A stretch of 7,251 nt of DNA from Desulfobacteraceae bacterium (GCA_024225895.1 JAAEMC010000643.1:1-7251), one strand, 5' to 3'; shown: positions 1 through 7,230, numbered from the stretch's first letter. Translations and numbers: made by a program. Notes: generated by a model not told the origin, from the sequence alone.

Positions 1-1
1 G

Positions 2-3000
2 GTCAATATTTCCATCGGTTCGGCGGAGAAAGGTAAACTTGGCCATATGAAGACCGCAGATCTTCATCTGGCAACCGATCATGGCGGAGAGATTCAGCTG
101 ACAATGAACAGCACCCTTACTGGTGAATCCCTTACACTGAATACCATTGATATTGAATTTGATAATTCAAGTGAACACGGCATGGGCGCACTGGCTGACG
201 AAGTGAACCGGTATTCTTCTTTTACCGGTATCAAGGCTACGGCAATTGTTGAAACCACCACCTCAAGCGCAATAAAAGCAGGAACCACAGGAACGGATTT
301 TTCCATAAACGGAGTAAACATCGGTGCAGTCACTGTATATGAAAATGATTTTTCTAATGCACTTGTCACTGCTGTTAACGACAAAACGGCTGAAACCGGA
401 GTCATGGCTGCCATTAATGTTGACGGCAGCCTGACCCTGGGCAGCACTGATAACCGGTCCATCAAAGTAGAAGGTTCCATTTCCGATGTTTTTGGAAATA
501 CATCCGGCACCATGTCCACCCTTGGATATCTTGGTCTGGTGAAAAGTGGTGTAAGCCAGTTTGACTTGGAGGGTATCGGCGCCGGTGCCACAGGCGGATC
601 GGTCCGTCTTTCAGAAGATGTCGCTACCGTTGAGGAGTCCGTACTGGCGTCCGGATCAACCATAAACGTAGGATCAAAGATTGCGGCAGGTTCTGAAATA
701 GGAGGTGCAGCTTTTATTGAATCAGTTGCAGACGATATCGATTTTGATATGACCTTTTCTGCAGGCTCTGCTTTGCAATATTCATCAACCCTTGCCAAAG
801 ATACAATCCTTGGAGGCAGTGTAATTGTATCTGGGAATACGGAGGATAATGCTGCAGCAGCCAATGCCGTAACCACGATTGAAGAGGATATGCTGCTTTC
901 CGCCGGAACCACCCTAAAAAAACATTCCTACCTTGGGAAAGGCACGGTGATCACTACCGATTTTTCCTCAGGCGGTCAATCTTATCAATTGGGAGATGTC
1001 CTCACCGCAAGGATACAGCTCGATTTGGATTTAACCCTGGATTCCAACATGGTGCTGGCCTATGATTCTAATACCAACCATAATTCAGGCCTCAAGGCAG
1101 GTTCAGTGCTGGCCTCGGGCAGTGAAACCGGCACTGCTATTTCCATCGGTTTTACCCGGGATGATACTTCTGCGGCAGTATCTTTGATAGCCAGTGCAGG
1201 CGGGTCTACCATTTCTGCTGCAGATTTGTATCTTTCAGGCGGTGATGTGAGCATAAGCGGACAATATGTTTTTCAGGAAGGGTCACTGCTCGCAGGCGGC
1301 AGCATCCTCGCAATTGAATCAACCGGTTCCTGGAGCGGCCCGACCCTGGTGACGACGACCGGGATTATTGAGCAGGGAGATAGCATCTCAAACGCAAAGT
1401 TGATCATACTTGAGGGGGATCAGATATTGTCTGAAGATTTTTCAACCTATGATACCACAGCTGCCGCTCAGACCATTAAGGCCGGGTCTATCCTGACCAC
1501 GGGTTTTCAGATGCAGGATGCCGCAGGATTTACCAGTAATCTGTTTTTGAACGCTGGGCTTGAAAGCGCTACCCTTAGCGAAGAAATGCTTGTCAAGACG
1601 GGTTCCTCCCTTCAGACAGGTACACGGATGAATACCGGGTCCATACTGGGATCCGCTATTTATGTTAGTGGAGGTGTCAATTCATCAGATGCCTCTGTTG
1701 GTCTTGATATTGTTGAGCGGTCCATCATTAAATCGGGTTCAATCCTAAAAATTGGAAGCACCTTAGAAGAAGGCTCCACCATTGGCGGCAGAACTCTTTT
1801 GCAAAATAACAGTAACCTTGAGAATGATATGTTACTAAAGACGGGAACATTTCTCTCCTATGGCTCGGTGATTGAGAGCGGATCTACCTTAAGCCAGGAT
1901 ATGGATTTGTATACAACCAACAGCGGTAACGGGGCCAACATTATTGTAAATTATGATGCCAATTTTCTTGCCGATGCAACAGCTATGGCTGCTTTTGATT
2001 ATGCTGTGACTATCTGGGAAGGGTTGATCGACTCTTCGGTGAGCATTGAAATAGATGCCAATTATGTGGATCTTGGCGGCGGTGGCGCCCTTGGAAATGC
2101 TTCTGCCACCGGCAGTGTATTGGGATCAGCAATCACCGGCGCTTCCCAGGCCGGCGCCCGTTATGCCATGGCCCTTGCCAATTCAATAGACGGGGTTGAT
2201 CACAATGGCGGGACTTCCGAGATTACGGCCAATTTTAACAGCAATGGCGCTACCAACTGGTATTTTGGAACCGACGCCAACCCCGGCGGAGCAGAGTATG
2301 ATTTTGTCTCCGTAGTGTTGCATGAGATTGGTCACGGCCTTGGATTTTACAGCAATGTAACTAGTTCAGGTGCTTTGACAACCGGTGCACCTGCTATCTA
2401 TGACTATTTTGTTGAAGATGATGCTGCAGCAACGGGCCTTGTTTTCGCTGATATGAACAATGCACAGCGGCTGGATGCCATTACATCACAGACCGTGGCC
2501 AACCAGATAACCTGGAATGGTGCTTTTGGAGTTGATGCAGCCGGCGGCAGCAACCCCGTCCTCTACTCCCCGGATCCCTGGGAGGGCGGGTCCAGTGTCT
2601 CACACCTGGACGAAACCACCTATGCGGCGGGTACGGCGAATGGTTTAATGACACCGGCCTTAACTAATGGTGAGGCACAACATGCTCCAGGCGATATTGC
2701 TCTGGGCATGCTCCAGGATATGGAATGGAAGCTGCCGAGCGGAGAATTGGTTTCCCTAAAAGCCGGTGATGTCCTTACCAATGACATGAAAGTAGGACAG
2801 AACGGCCTCACACTTGCTGAAGATCAGGTTCTGGTTAAGGGCAGCAAGGTGGCAGTGAACTCGATGTTGGCTGTTAATACTACTAATTCCGGGAGTGTGG
2901 GGCTTGAGAACGAAACAACCCAAAGGCTTTCTGATTTGAATGTCCTGACCCAGAAGGGTGCCCAAATAGCCATAGACTTGGCTGATGTAGCCCTCAAGGA

Positions 3001-3235
3001 TTTGGATAGCAGAAGATCCAGCCTGGGATCTGTCCAGAACCAGTTTGTCTCCACCATTGCCAATCTTTCAGTTACCCAGGTGAATTTAAAAACATCGGAA
3101 TCCATCATCAGAGATGTTGATTTTGCCGATGAAGCCATGAATCTTTCCCGCTTAAAGATTATTCAACAAAGTTCTTCTTTTGCCCTTGGAAGGGCAACCG
3201 CTTCCAGCGAAAATGTGTTAAGCCTTCTCCAATAG
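2..3235 (+). CDS. Giant flagellin with inserted zinc metallopeptidase domain (flagellinolysin-like), 5' end outside window
   Basis: Filament subunit predicted to carry a protease on the flagellar surface. The frame is open from base 2 with no stop before the ATG at 47, so that ATG is internal and the N-terminal D0/D1 part is missing. Residues are numbered from the ATG at 47. Residues 84-141 resemble a flagellin IN module (FSINGVNIGAV, then TGVMAAI and SLTLGS). About 196-621 is GS-type hexapeptide repeat. About 631-894 is a metallopeptidase with HEIGHGLGF at 759-767, a later SHLDE (His853) and LMTP (Met868). The repeat resumes at 900-943, and about 958-1062 is the D1/D0 C-terminus, with IRDVDFADE and the final NVLSLLQ. 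The catalytic residues look intact and the frame is unbroken. Proteolytic flagellins with a peptidase in the hypervariable region are known (Clostridium haemolyticum). The family assignment is firm; activity is inferred. The promoter is not in view. Confidence 0.93.
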   Translation, partial: VNISIGSAEKGKLGHMKTADLHLATDHGGEIQLTMNSTLTGESLTLNTIDIEFDNSSEHGMGALADEVNRYSSFTGIKATAIVETTTSSAIKAGTTGTDFSINGVNIGAVTVYENDFSNALVTAVNDKTAETGVMAAINVDGSLTLGSTDNRSIKVEGSISDVFGNTSGTMSTLGYLGLVKSGVSQFDLEGIGAGATGGSVRLSEDVATVEESVLASGSTINVGSKIAAGSEIGGAAFIESVADDIDFDMTFSAGSALQYSSTLAKDTILGGSVIVSGNTEDNAAAANAVTTIEEDMLLSAGTTLKKHSYLGKGTVITTDFSSGGQSYQLGDVLTARIQLDLDLTLDSNMVLAYDSNTNHNSGLKAGSVLASGSETGTAISIGFTRDDTSAAVSLIASAGGSTISAADLYLSGGDVSISGQYVFQEGSLLAGGSILAIESTGSWSGPTLVTTTGIIEQGDSISNAKLIILEGDQILSEDFSTYDTTAAAQTIKAGSILTTGFQMQDAAGFTSNLFLNAGLESATLSEEMLVKTGSSLQTGTRMNTGSILGSAIYVSGGVNSSDASVGLDIVERSIIKSGSILKIGSTLEEGSTIGGRTLLQNNSNLENDMLLKTGTFLSYGSVIESGSTLSQDMDLYTTNSGNGANIIVNYDANFLADATAMAAFDYAVTIWEGLIDSSVSIEIDANYVDLGGGGALGNASATGSVLGSAITGASQAGARYAMALANSIDGVDHNGGTSEITANFNSNGATNWYFGTDANPGGAEYDFVSVVLHEIGHGLGFYSNVTSSGALTTGAPAIYDYFVEDDAAATGLVFADMNNAQRLDAITSQTVANQITWNGAFGVDAAGGSNPVLYSPDPWEGGSSVSHLDETTYAAGTANGLMTPALTNGEAQHAPGDIALGMLQDMEWKLPSGELVSLKAGDVLTNDMKVGQNGLTLAEDQVLVKGSKVAVNSMLAVNTTNSGSVGLENETTQRLSDLNVLTQKGAQIAIDLADVALKDLDSRRSSLGSVQNQFVSTIANLSVTQVNLKTSESIIRDVDFADEAMNLSRLKIIQQSSSFALGRATASSENVLSLLQ
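632..1909 (+). repeat. Degenerate hexapeptide (xxGSxL/I) repeats in the flagellin hypervariable region
   Basis: Protein-level repeats, residues 196-621, too diverged to show as clean DNA repeats. The core is two or three successive hexapeptides of form x-x-G-S-x-[LI], often ending in GG or a D-M pair, for example SGSTI-NVGSKI-AAGSEIGG (202-220), SGSIL-KIGSTL-EEGSTIGG (563-581) and TGTFL-SYGSVI-ESGSTL (599-615). Clusters recur roughly every 35-45 residues, often after a short acidic-hydrophobic lead such as EEDMLL, SEEMLV or ENDMLL. The register L-x-x-G-S-x resembles the hexapeptide rule of left-handed beta-helices, so a stalk-like solenoid is possible but not shown. Confidence 0.75.
1937..2728 (+). 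other. Metallopeptidase domain embedded in the flagellin (gapped metzincin-type zinc site)
   Basis: Domain within the flagellin, residues 631-894. It opens with NIIVNYDANF and an Ala/Trp-rich helix (FDYAVTIWEGLIDSSV), and closes at LQDMEW. This order is familiar from secreted bacterial peptidases that have HELGHGLGF, then an IYDxF segment, then GSSxSHxD and LMxP. The first two zinc ligands and the catalytic base would be His759, His763 and Glu760. The compact metzincin position for a third ligand holds Ser769, not His. A His ninety residues on (His853), followed by Met868 in LMTP, fits a displaced third ligand and Met-turn as in leishmanolysin (M8). Ligand assignment is inferred from the motif pattern. 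Substrate is unknown. Confidence 0.82.
2744..2875 (+). repeat. Repeat unit resuming after the peptidase domain
   Basis: Residues 900-943 of the flagellin (SLKAGDVL, then EDQVLVKGSKV) match the style of the repeats upstream of the peptidase, notably the QLGDVLT stretch near residues 314-320. The peptidase therefore sits inside the repeat array, near its C-terminal end, and not at a boundary with the flagellin core. Confidence 0.6.
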
Positions 3236-3406
3236 TCTATTCTGCTCAGAATGACATTTATAGACCCAACTCTTTTTTTTGGGGTAATAATGTTTTTATG
3301 AATATCGCATTCTTTCAAAAGTTGTACTTGCCTGTGATACTGTACCAATGATATCTTAAATGAATAATCTTCACCAACAAATACGATCGAATATTCCGAT
3401 TCCTGC

Positions 3407-3411
3407 AGGAG
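3407..3411 (+). promoter_or_regulatory. Ribosome binding site of the binding-protein remnant
   Basis: AGGAG lies five bases before the ATG at 3417. It fixes the original start at 3417 and not at the upstream in-frame ATG at 3360, because the signal peptide begins exactly at 3417. Confidence 0.6.
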
Positions 3412-3416
3412 TGTTA

Positions 3417-3680
3417 ATGAAAAGCATAAAAATTGTCCTGCTGTTTAGTATTATTGCATTAAGTATGCCCGGGCTGCTGGTTGCCGGAGATATCTTTATT
3501 GGAACAAATGGAGATTATCCCCCCACTGAATTTGTCGTTGAAAAATAGAAAAATGCAGCCCAAGAAATAAAAGCAGACGGAACATTTGATAAAATCGGCC
3601 GTAAATGGGTGGATTATACCCGCCAGGCATATGGATTCGATACCAAAGTTGAAAACGGTGTCTTTTATTTCTGGAAATGA
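3417..3680 (+). pseudogene. Remnant of a periplasmic family-3 solute-binding protein gene (internal deletion plus stop)
   Basis: The start is intact: Shine-Dalgarno, then a lysine-bearing hydrophobic signal peptide (MKSIKIVLLFSIIALSMPG) and mature sequence DIFIGTNGDYPPTEFV, a typical opening of SBP_bac_3 amino-acid-binding proteins. A TAG at 3546-3548 ends this 43-codon piece. The same frame then continues with AAQEIKADGTFDKIGRKW, the usual C-terminal signature of the same family, and runs on to TGA at 3678-3680. About 180-200 residues of the two-lobed binding domain are absent between these parts, so the product cannot bind a solute. The junction carries GAAAAAT twice (3540-3546 and 3548-3554), which may mark the deletion event. 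It converges on the acylase gene, whose stop is 3 bases away. A short secreted peptide is the alternative reading, but the C-terminal signature after the stop argues for decay. Confidence 0.8.
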
Positions 3681-3683
3681 TGC

Positions 3684-6149
3684 TTATTCCGGTTTCAGTG
3701 TCAATACATGTGCCGCTGCCTTTTGAATTTGATCCCGGGAAAAATTAATCTTGCGATATTGGTTGGTGATATATAATTGGGCCTGGTCATCAAAATATTT
3801 GCTCATAAAATTTCCTGAGTTTCCCGTGGGAAGGATTCCCCAGGAACTTTGCGGGTCATTGCAATCCACAAGCCTCCTGGTGGATGGGATTGAGTAAGCT
3901 TTATAATCGTGGCTTCCTGTCTTTGATTTTATTTGATTGATTGAAGTCCGTTCACAGGGACTGGGGAAAGGTCCTATGTTAAAAATCAGGTTTAAAGGCT
4001 TTTTCCGGCCCAGGGCATGTACATATTCAACCGTATGAACAGCACCCCACTTCCAGTCGCTTGTTTGACCGCCTAATTTTTCTGATAATTCTTTTATTGC
4101 ATTTTTAAACCCTGACAAGACAATATCCTGGCGGGATCTTGGAGGCGAGGATGCCCTTTTTCCTTTGATGGGGGCTTGGGGTGTTTTTAAGATCCGTTTT
4201 AAAAAACTCCAATGGTCTGCCTGATTGAGGTAGGCTTTCAGATTAGCAGAGTCAATATGCTTTTCCAAAGCCTGGTATAGAATATGGTAGGCGGTGAAAT
4301 GAAAAATAGTGGCACCAACAGAATCGATTCCCATTAATCCGTCCCAGGATTCAAGGAGTCCAAGGGCTTTAGTTTCAATGGCAGAAAGGCTTGATTTTTC
4401 AGATTGGAGTATTTGCAGCATTTGTTTGGCCATATCCGGGCCAAAAGGTGTTTTGGAATCGATTTGCACTTTTTTGAGTTCTTCCAATGTCCATTTTTCT
4501 TTTTGTTCCAGCAACTCGACAATCCTGGCTGCCCGGTCAGACGGCCTGAAATATCCTTCCAGATAGGGAATCGGGCCCACGGGCTTGATGGTGGGTGAAT
4601 TATTGGCAGTGACAATCATACCATTGGCCGGATTGACAAGCTGGGGGTTTTGTTCAAAAGGGAGAATTTCCAGCCAATCATCTTTTCCAGTGCTTCCATC
4701 ATGTATTTTTTTGCCGCTGACGTGGGCCGGACGATTGGGCAGGCTGCCCACAGCCCACCAGGCGATATTTCCTTTATTATCGATATAGGAAATGTTGAAG
4801 CCCGGTGCGGTAAGTTTGGAAACAGCCTCTTGAAACGGTTCCAGGCTGTCGGCATTGGCCATATGATAGACAGAGTCCAAAAATGGGTTATTGCCCTGGT
4901 GATATACCCAGCACATCGCTACCGGTTGACCTTTGTAACCCTTAATAAAATCGCTGATCACAGGACCGTGGGGGGTTTTCCGGATCGTAAGGGTTTCATC
5001 CGGCATTCCCTTTACTTTAATGGTCTCGGTGAACATTTCGGCTTTTACCCATTCTCCTTTGGATTTGACAAGGGTTGGATCATCCGGATGAAATGTTTCA
5101 GCATACAAATCCATGTCATCGTTTTCAAACATGGTAATGGCCCAGGCCTTGGTCCCATTTTGGGCCAGCATTGGAAAAGGCATCAGCGGCAGATGGTACC
5201 CGTAATTTTCATATCCGGGATAGGTGACATGGGCTTCATACCAGACCCCGGGATTGGCAATTCCTATGTGTGGGTCATTTGCCATGAGCGCATGGCCGTT
5301 TTGACTGCGCGAAGGCCCCAGTACCCAGGAGTTGCTGCCGATAAACGGCGGTGAAATCCAGGCTGCATCATTCAATGCTTGCCGTAAAGATTCACCAAAA
5401 CCTGTAAAAGACTGATCCGAAAACAGGACACTGTCTTTATCGCTTTTTTGGCTGTCAAGGTTTTGCTTTGTATTTAATTCCATGATGGTTACATGGTTAT
5501 CCAGCCTGTAATCCGGAAATATCATATCCAAATCCGCCCGGGTGAGACTTGGTTCGAGGATGGTGTAAAGAGAGTCTCTTTTAATACCATCGGCAAAGGA
5601 ATATGCTACATATCCCATTATCGAGAGGCTGTCCAGCCGGGTAAAAGGCCTGGGCTCAAACCCTAACAGTTTGTATTCCACAGGCAGCGGGCCTGTTTTG
5701 ACAAAATGGTTAACCCCGGAAAGAAATGCATCCAGGTATTCAAGGGCCTTGGGGTTTATTTTTTCAGCTTCGGCCAGATAATCCTGGGCACATCTTCGAA
5801 ACAAGTAAGTGCGGAACATCTTATCAACTTTTAAAAGGCTTTCCCCCAAGATCTCTGAAAGTTCGCCTCTGGCCAGGCGGCGCTGCAGTTCCATTTGAAA
5901 GAGCCGGTCCTGGGCAATGGTGAATCCCAGGGCAAAATGGGCATCTTCGCCGTTGCCGGCATTAATATGGGGTATCCCCCACTGGTCGCGGATAATTTTT
6001 GTTTCGCCGGATACATTTTCAGTTAAAACGATACCATCAAGATCCGGTAATAAACCGGAAAGATAAAACCAGGCACCGCCGCCGATCAGAAATCCGATTA
6101 AGCCGATTGTTAAAATAAAAAGAAATACTGCTTTTTTAATCTGTTTCAT
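3684..6149 (-). CDS. Penicillin acylase family Ntn-hydrolase (peptidase S45), membrane-anchored or exported
   Basis: Predicted amide hydrolase that matures by self-cleavage into alpha and beta chains. Numbering is from the ATG at 6149. An N-terminal KQIKK and a hydrophobic stretch at about 7-30 indicate export or a signal anchor; no clear AxA cleavage site is seen. The alpha chain carries IIRDQWGIPHI and AQDRLFQMELQRR. The nucleophile is Ser272 in IG-SNSW (codon 5334-5336), which becomes beta residue 1. Further family marks are ANDPHIG (His at beta 23), TPHGPV, TANNSP (candidate oxyanion Asn near beta 245), STRRLVD and LPTGNSG. Length (821 residues) is normal and all blocks are present. Beta-23 His is the state in cephalosporin and AHL acylases, whereas E. 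coli penicillin G acylase has Gln, so an N-acyl amide substrate is plausible but unproven. The start at 6149 is preferred over in-frame ATG 6164 and TTG 6188 because GGCGGG precedes it and it opens the signal segment. Confidence 0.93.
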   Translation of the reverse strand: MKQIKKAVFLFILTIGLIGFLIGGGAWFYLSGLLPDLDGIVLTENVSGETKIIRDQWGIPHINAGNGEDAHFALGFTIAQDRLFQMELQRRLARGELSEILGESLLKVDKMFRTYLFRRCAQDYLAEAEKINPKALEYLDAFLSGVNHFVKTGPLPVEYKLLGFEPRPFTRLDSLSIMGYVAYSFADGIKRDSLYTILEPSLTRADLDMIFPDYRLDNHVTIMELNTKQNLDSQKSDKDSVLFSDQSFTGFGESLRQALNDAAWISPPFIGSNSWVLGPSRSQNGHALMANDPHIGIANPGVWYEAHVTYPGYENYGYHLPLMPFPMLAQNGTKAWAITMFENDDMDLYAETFHPDDPTLVKSKGEWVKAEMFTETIKVKGMPDETLTIRKTPHGPVISDFIKGYKGQPVAMCWVYHQGNNPFLDSVYHMANADSLEPFQEAVSKLTAPGFNISYIDNKGNIAWWAVGSLPNRPAHVSGKKIHDGSTGKDDWLEILPFEQNPQLVNPANGMIVTANNSPTIKPVGPIPYLEGYFRPSDRAARIVELLEQKEKWTLEELKKVQIDSKTPFGPDMAKQMLQILQSEKSSLSAIETKALGLLESWDGLMGIDSVGATIFHFTAYHILYQALEKHIDSANLKAYLNQADHWSFLKRILKTPQAPIKGKRASSPPRSRQDIVLSGFKNAIKELSEKLGGQTSDWKWGAVHTVEYVHALGRKKPLNLIFNIGPFPSPCERTSINQIKSKTGSHDYKAYSIPSTRRLVDCNDPQSSWGILPTGNSGNFMSKYFDDQAQLYITNQYRKINFSRDQIQKAAAHVLTLKPE

Positions 6150-6217
6150 GTTCCCGCCGTTCATCAAAAGATTATTGCCAAACGTCAAATTACAGTATGC
6201 CTTGGAAGCCCTTTTCT

Positions 6218-6246
6218 TTTATTGAACATTGTTTTCAATCTGTAAA
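6218..6246 (-). promoter_or_regulatory. Candidate sigma70-type promoter for the acylase, with an operator-like dyad in the spacer
   Basis: Read on the minus strand, TTTACA (6241-6246, five of six to consensus) is followed after 17 bases by AATAAA (6218-6223, four of six). The spacer is almost filled by ATTGAAAACAATGTTCAAT (6221-6239), whose outer six bases form a perfect inverted repeat around seven bases. A dyad placed between the two hexamers would suit a repressor or a MerR-like regulator. AT-rich DNA yields such matches by chance, so this is tentative. Confidence 0.35.
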
Positions 6247-6343
6247 CCTAAAATATCTGTTTTCACAACAATTCATTAAATTCTAAAACGGTATCAATAA
6301 AAAGTATTATTTCAAAAATAATTGGGCCATTCAGGCAAGATGA

Positions 6344-6372
6344 TTGTTATTGTATTGGTTTTGTATTATTAT
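6344..6372 (+). promoter_or_regulatory. Candidate sigma70-type promoter for the solute-binding protein gene
   Basis: TTGTTA (6344-6349) and TATTAT (6367-6372) are separated by 17 bases and stand about 100 bases before the ATG at 6475. The -10 matches five of six bases and the -35 four of six. The surrounding T/A-rich sequence offers other weak matches, so confidence is low. Confidence 0.28.
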
Positions 6373-6464
6373 TAACTAAATTCTGATTTCACACATAAAA
6401 TTTTTTAATGATATAAAGATCGTAAAGTGTCTGTTAAACATGGTGTGCATCCTTTACGAAATTC

Positions 6465-6468
6465 GGAG
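6465..6468 (+). promoter_or_regulatory. Ribosome binding site deciding the start of the solute-binding protein
   Basis: GGAG six bases before the ATG at 6475, directly upstream of the signal peptide. The alternative in-frame GTG at 6427 has no such site and would add 16 residues before the signal peptide. Confidence 0.7.
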
Positions 6469-6474
6469 AAAGAT

Positions 6475-7230
6475 ATGAAAAGCAGTCTCATTGTCATCTC
6501 TTTTATACTCATAACAGCAGTCAGTTCGGTTGCTGATAATAATGAGATAAAAGTGCGGGTCACAGACTATGTTCCCCAATATTACCAGGATGAAAATGGT
6601 GAATGGAAGGGTATGGGAGTTGAACTGGCCCAGGTGCTGATCCATGAAGCCGGTTGTAAACCGGTGTTTCTAAAACTTCCATGGAAGCGGGCTTTAAGGC
6701 AGATGGCCATCGGTGAAGTGGATATGATGCTCAATCTTTCCATAACTGAGGAACGCAAAAATTATATGCATTTTGTAGGTCCCCAGCGGGATGAATCCAT
6801 GGTTCTGATTGTAAAAAAAGGTATATGTTTTCTAATTGATTCCTTTGAAGATTTTAAACAAATGCCGAAAAGAGTTGCCATTGAAAATGGTGGTTACTAT
6901 GGAGAAGCATTTAAAGAGAAATATGAAACCGACCCTGCCTTTGCCGATAAAATTTCAATTGTTGTTCATACCCAACAATATATAAAAATGCTCACGGCGG
7001 GCCGGATTACCGCCTTTATCGGGGATCGGTACAACATGGCCTATAAAATTAAAACCCAGCCATCGTATAAAGATTGCAAAATTCTACCTTTTATTGTGAA
7101 CCAGGATTTTGTCTATTTTGGTTTAAGCAAGAAATCGGTTTCCAAAGAAAAGCTGGAAAGAATACAAAAAGCCTATGAAAGGGCCAAGGCCAAAGGAAAA
7201 TTTGAAGAGATTTTGAAACAATACCAATAA
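6475..7230 (+). CDS. Periplasmic solute-binding protein, family 3 (SBP_bac_3 / PBPb type)
   Basis: Secreted two-lobed binding protein of 251 residues, a normal length for the family, which usually captures amino acids or similar small polar solutes. The signal peptide is MKSSLIVISFILITAVSSVA, with cleavage likely near residues 20-22. Family marks follow in order: mature start IKVRVTDYVPQYY, GMGVELAQVLIHEAG, the PWKRAL and IGEVDMMLNLSIT stretch, the hinge block TEERKNYMHFVGPQ, VAIENGGYYG, and a C-terminal helix with the lysine-rich KAYERAKAKGKFEEIL. No permease or ATPase gene is visible downstream, but only 21 bases remain in the window. Such solo binding proteins are common in Desulfobacterota and some act as sensors or lost partners; the ligand cannot be named. 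It diverges from the acylase and belongs to the same broad family as the remnant at 3417, although the preserved ends differ clearly, so it is not a recent duplicate. Confidence 0.88.
   Translation: MKSSLIVISFILITAVSSVADNNEIKVRVTDYVPQYYQDENGEWKGMGVELAQVLIHEAGCKPVFLKLPWKRALRQMAIGEVDMMLNLSITEERKNYMHFVGPQRDESMVLIVKKGICFLIDSFEDFKQMPKRVAIENGGYYGEAFKEKYETDPAFADKISIVVHTQQYIKMLTAGRITAFIGDRYNMAYKIKTQPSYKDCKILPFIVNQDFVYFGLSKKSVSKEKLERIQKAYERAKAKGKFEEILKQYQ

Larger units (their letters stand above)
6150..6474. other. AT-rich divergent intergenic region
   Basis: This gap separates the divergent acylase and solute-binding-protein genes. It has no convincing ORF or RNA gene. It is markedly richer in A and T than the genes on both sides. 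It holds a candidate minus-strand promoter with a dyad in its spacer (6218-6246) and a weaker plus-strand promoter candidate (6344-6372). The remaining sequence shows nothing I can assign. Confidence 0.6.

Noticed and set aside
47..49. ATG at 47 as the real start of the flagellin
   Set aside because: The frame is open to the window edge, the sequence before it reads as flagellin-like protein, and no ribosome binding site precedes it. The essential N-terminal D0/D1 region must lie upstream.
94..912. Long open frame (272 codons) on the minus strand inside the flagellin
   Set aside because: It is antisense to clear flagellin sequence, its composition is Ser/Pro/Val-rich as expected for a shadow of that coding strand, and it shows no recognisable domain.
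3264..3285. Possible terminator after the flagellin: CCCAA and TTGGG flanking a T-rich loop
   Set aside because: The stem is only five base pairs and the T-run is in the loop, not after the stem, so it does not fit an intrinsic terminator.
4650..5354. 234-codon open frame on the plus strand inside the acylase
   Set aside because: It lies wholly antisense to conserved acylase beta-chain motifs and has no recognisable domain or convincing start signal.
6150..6188. TTG at 6188 or ATG at 6164 as acylase start
   Set aside because: Neither has a clear ribosome binding site, and both put extra residues before the KQIKK signal segment. ATG 6164 stays possible as an alternative.
6427..6474. GTG at 6427 as start of the solute-binding protein
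   Set aside because: No Shine-Dalgarno sequence precedes it and it would put 16 polar residues before a classic signal peptide. The ATG at 6475 has GGAG at the right distance.
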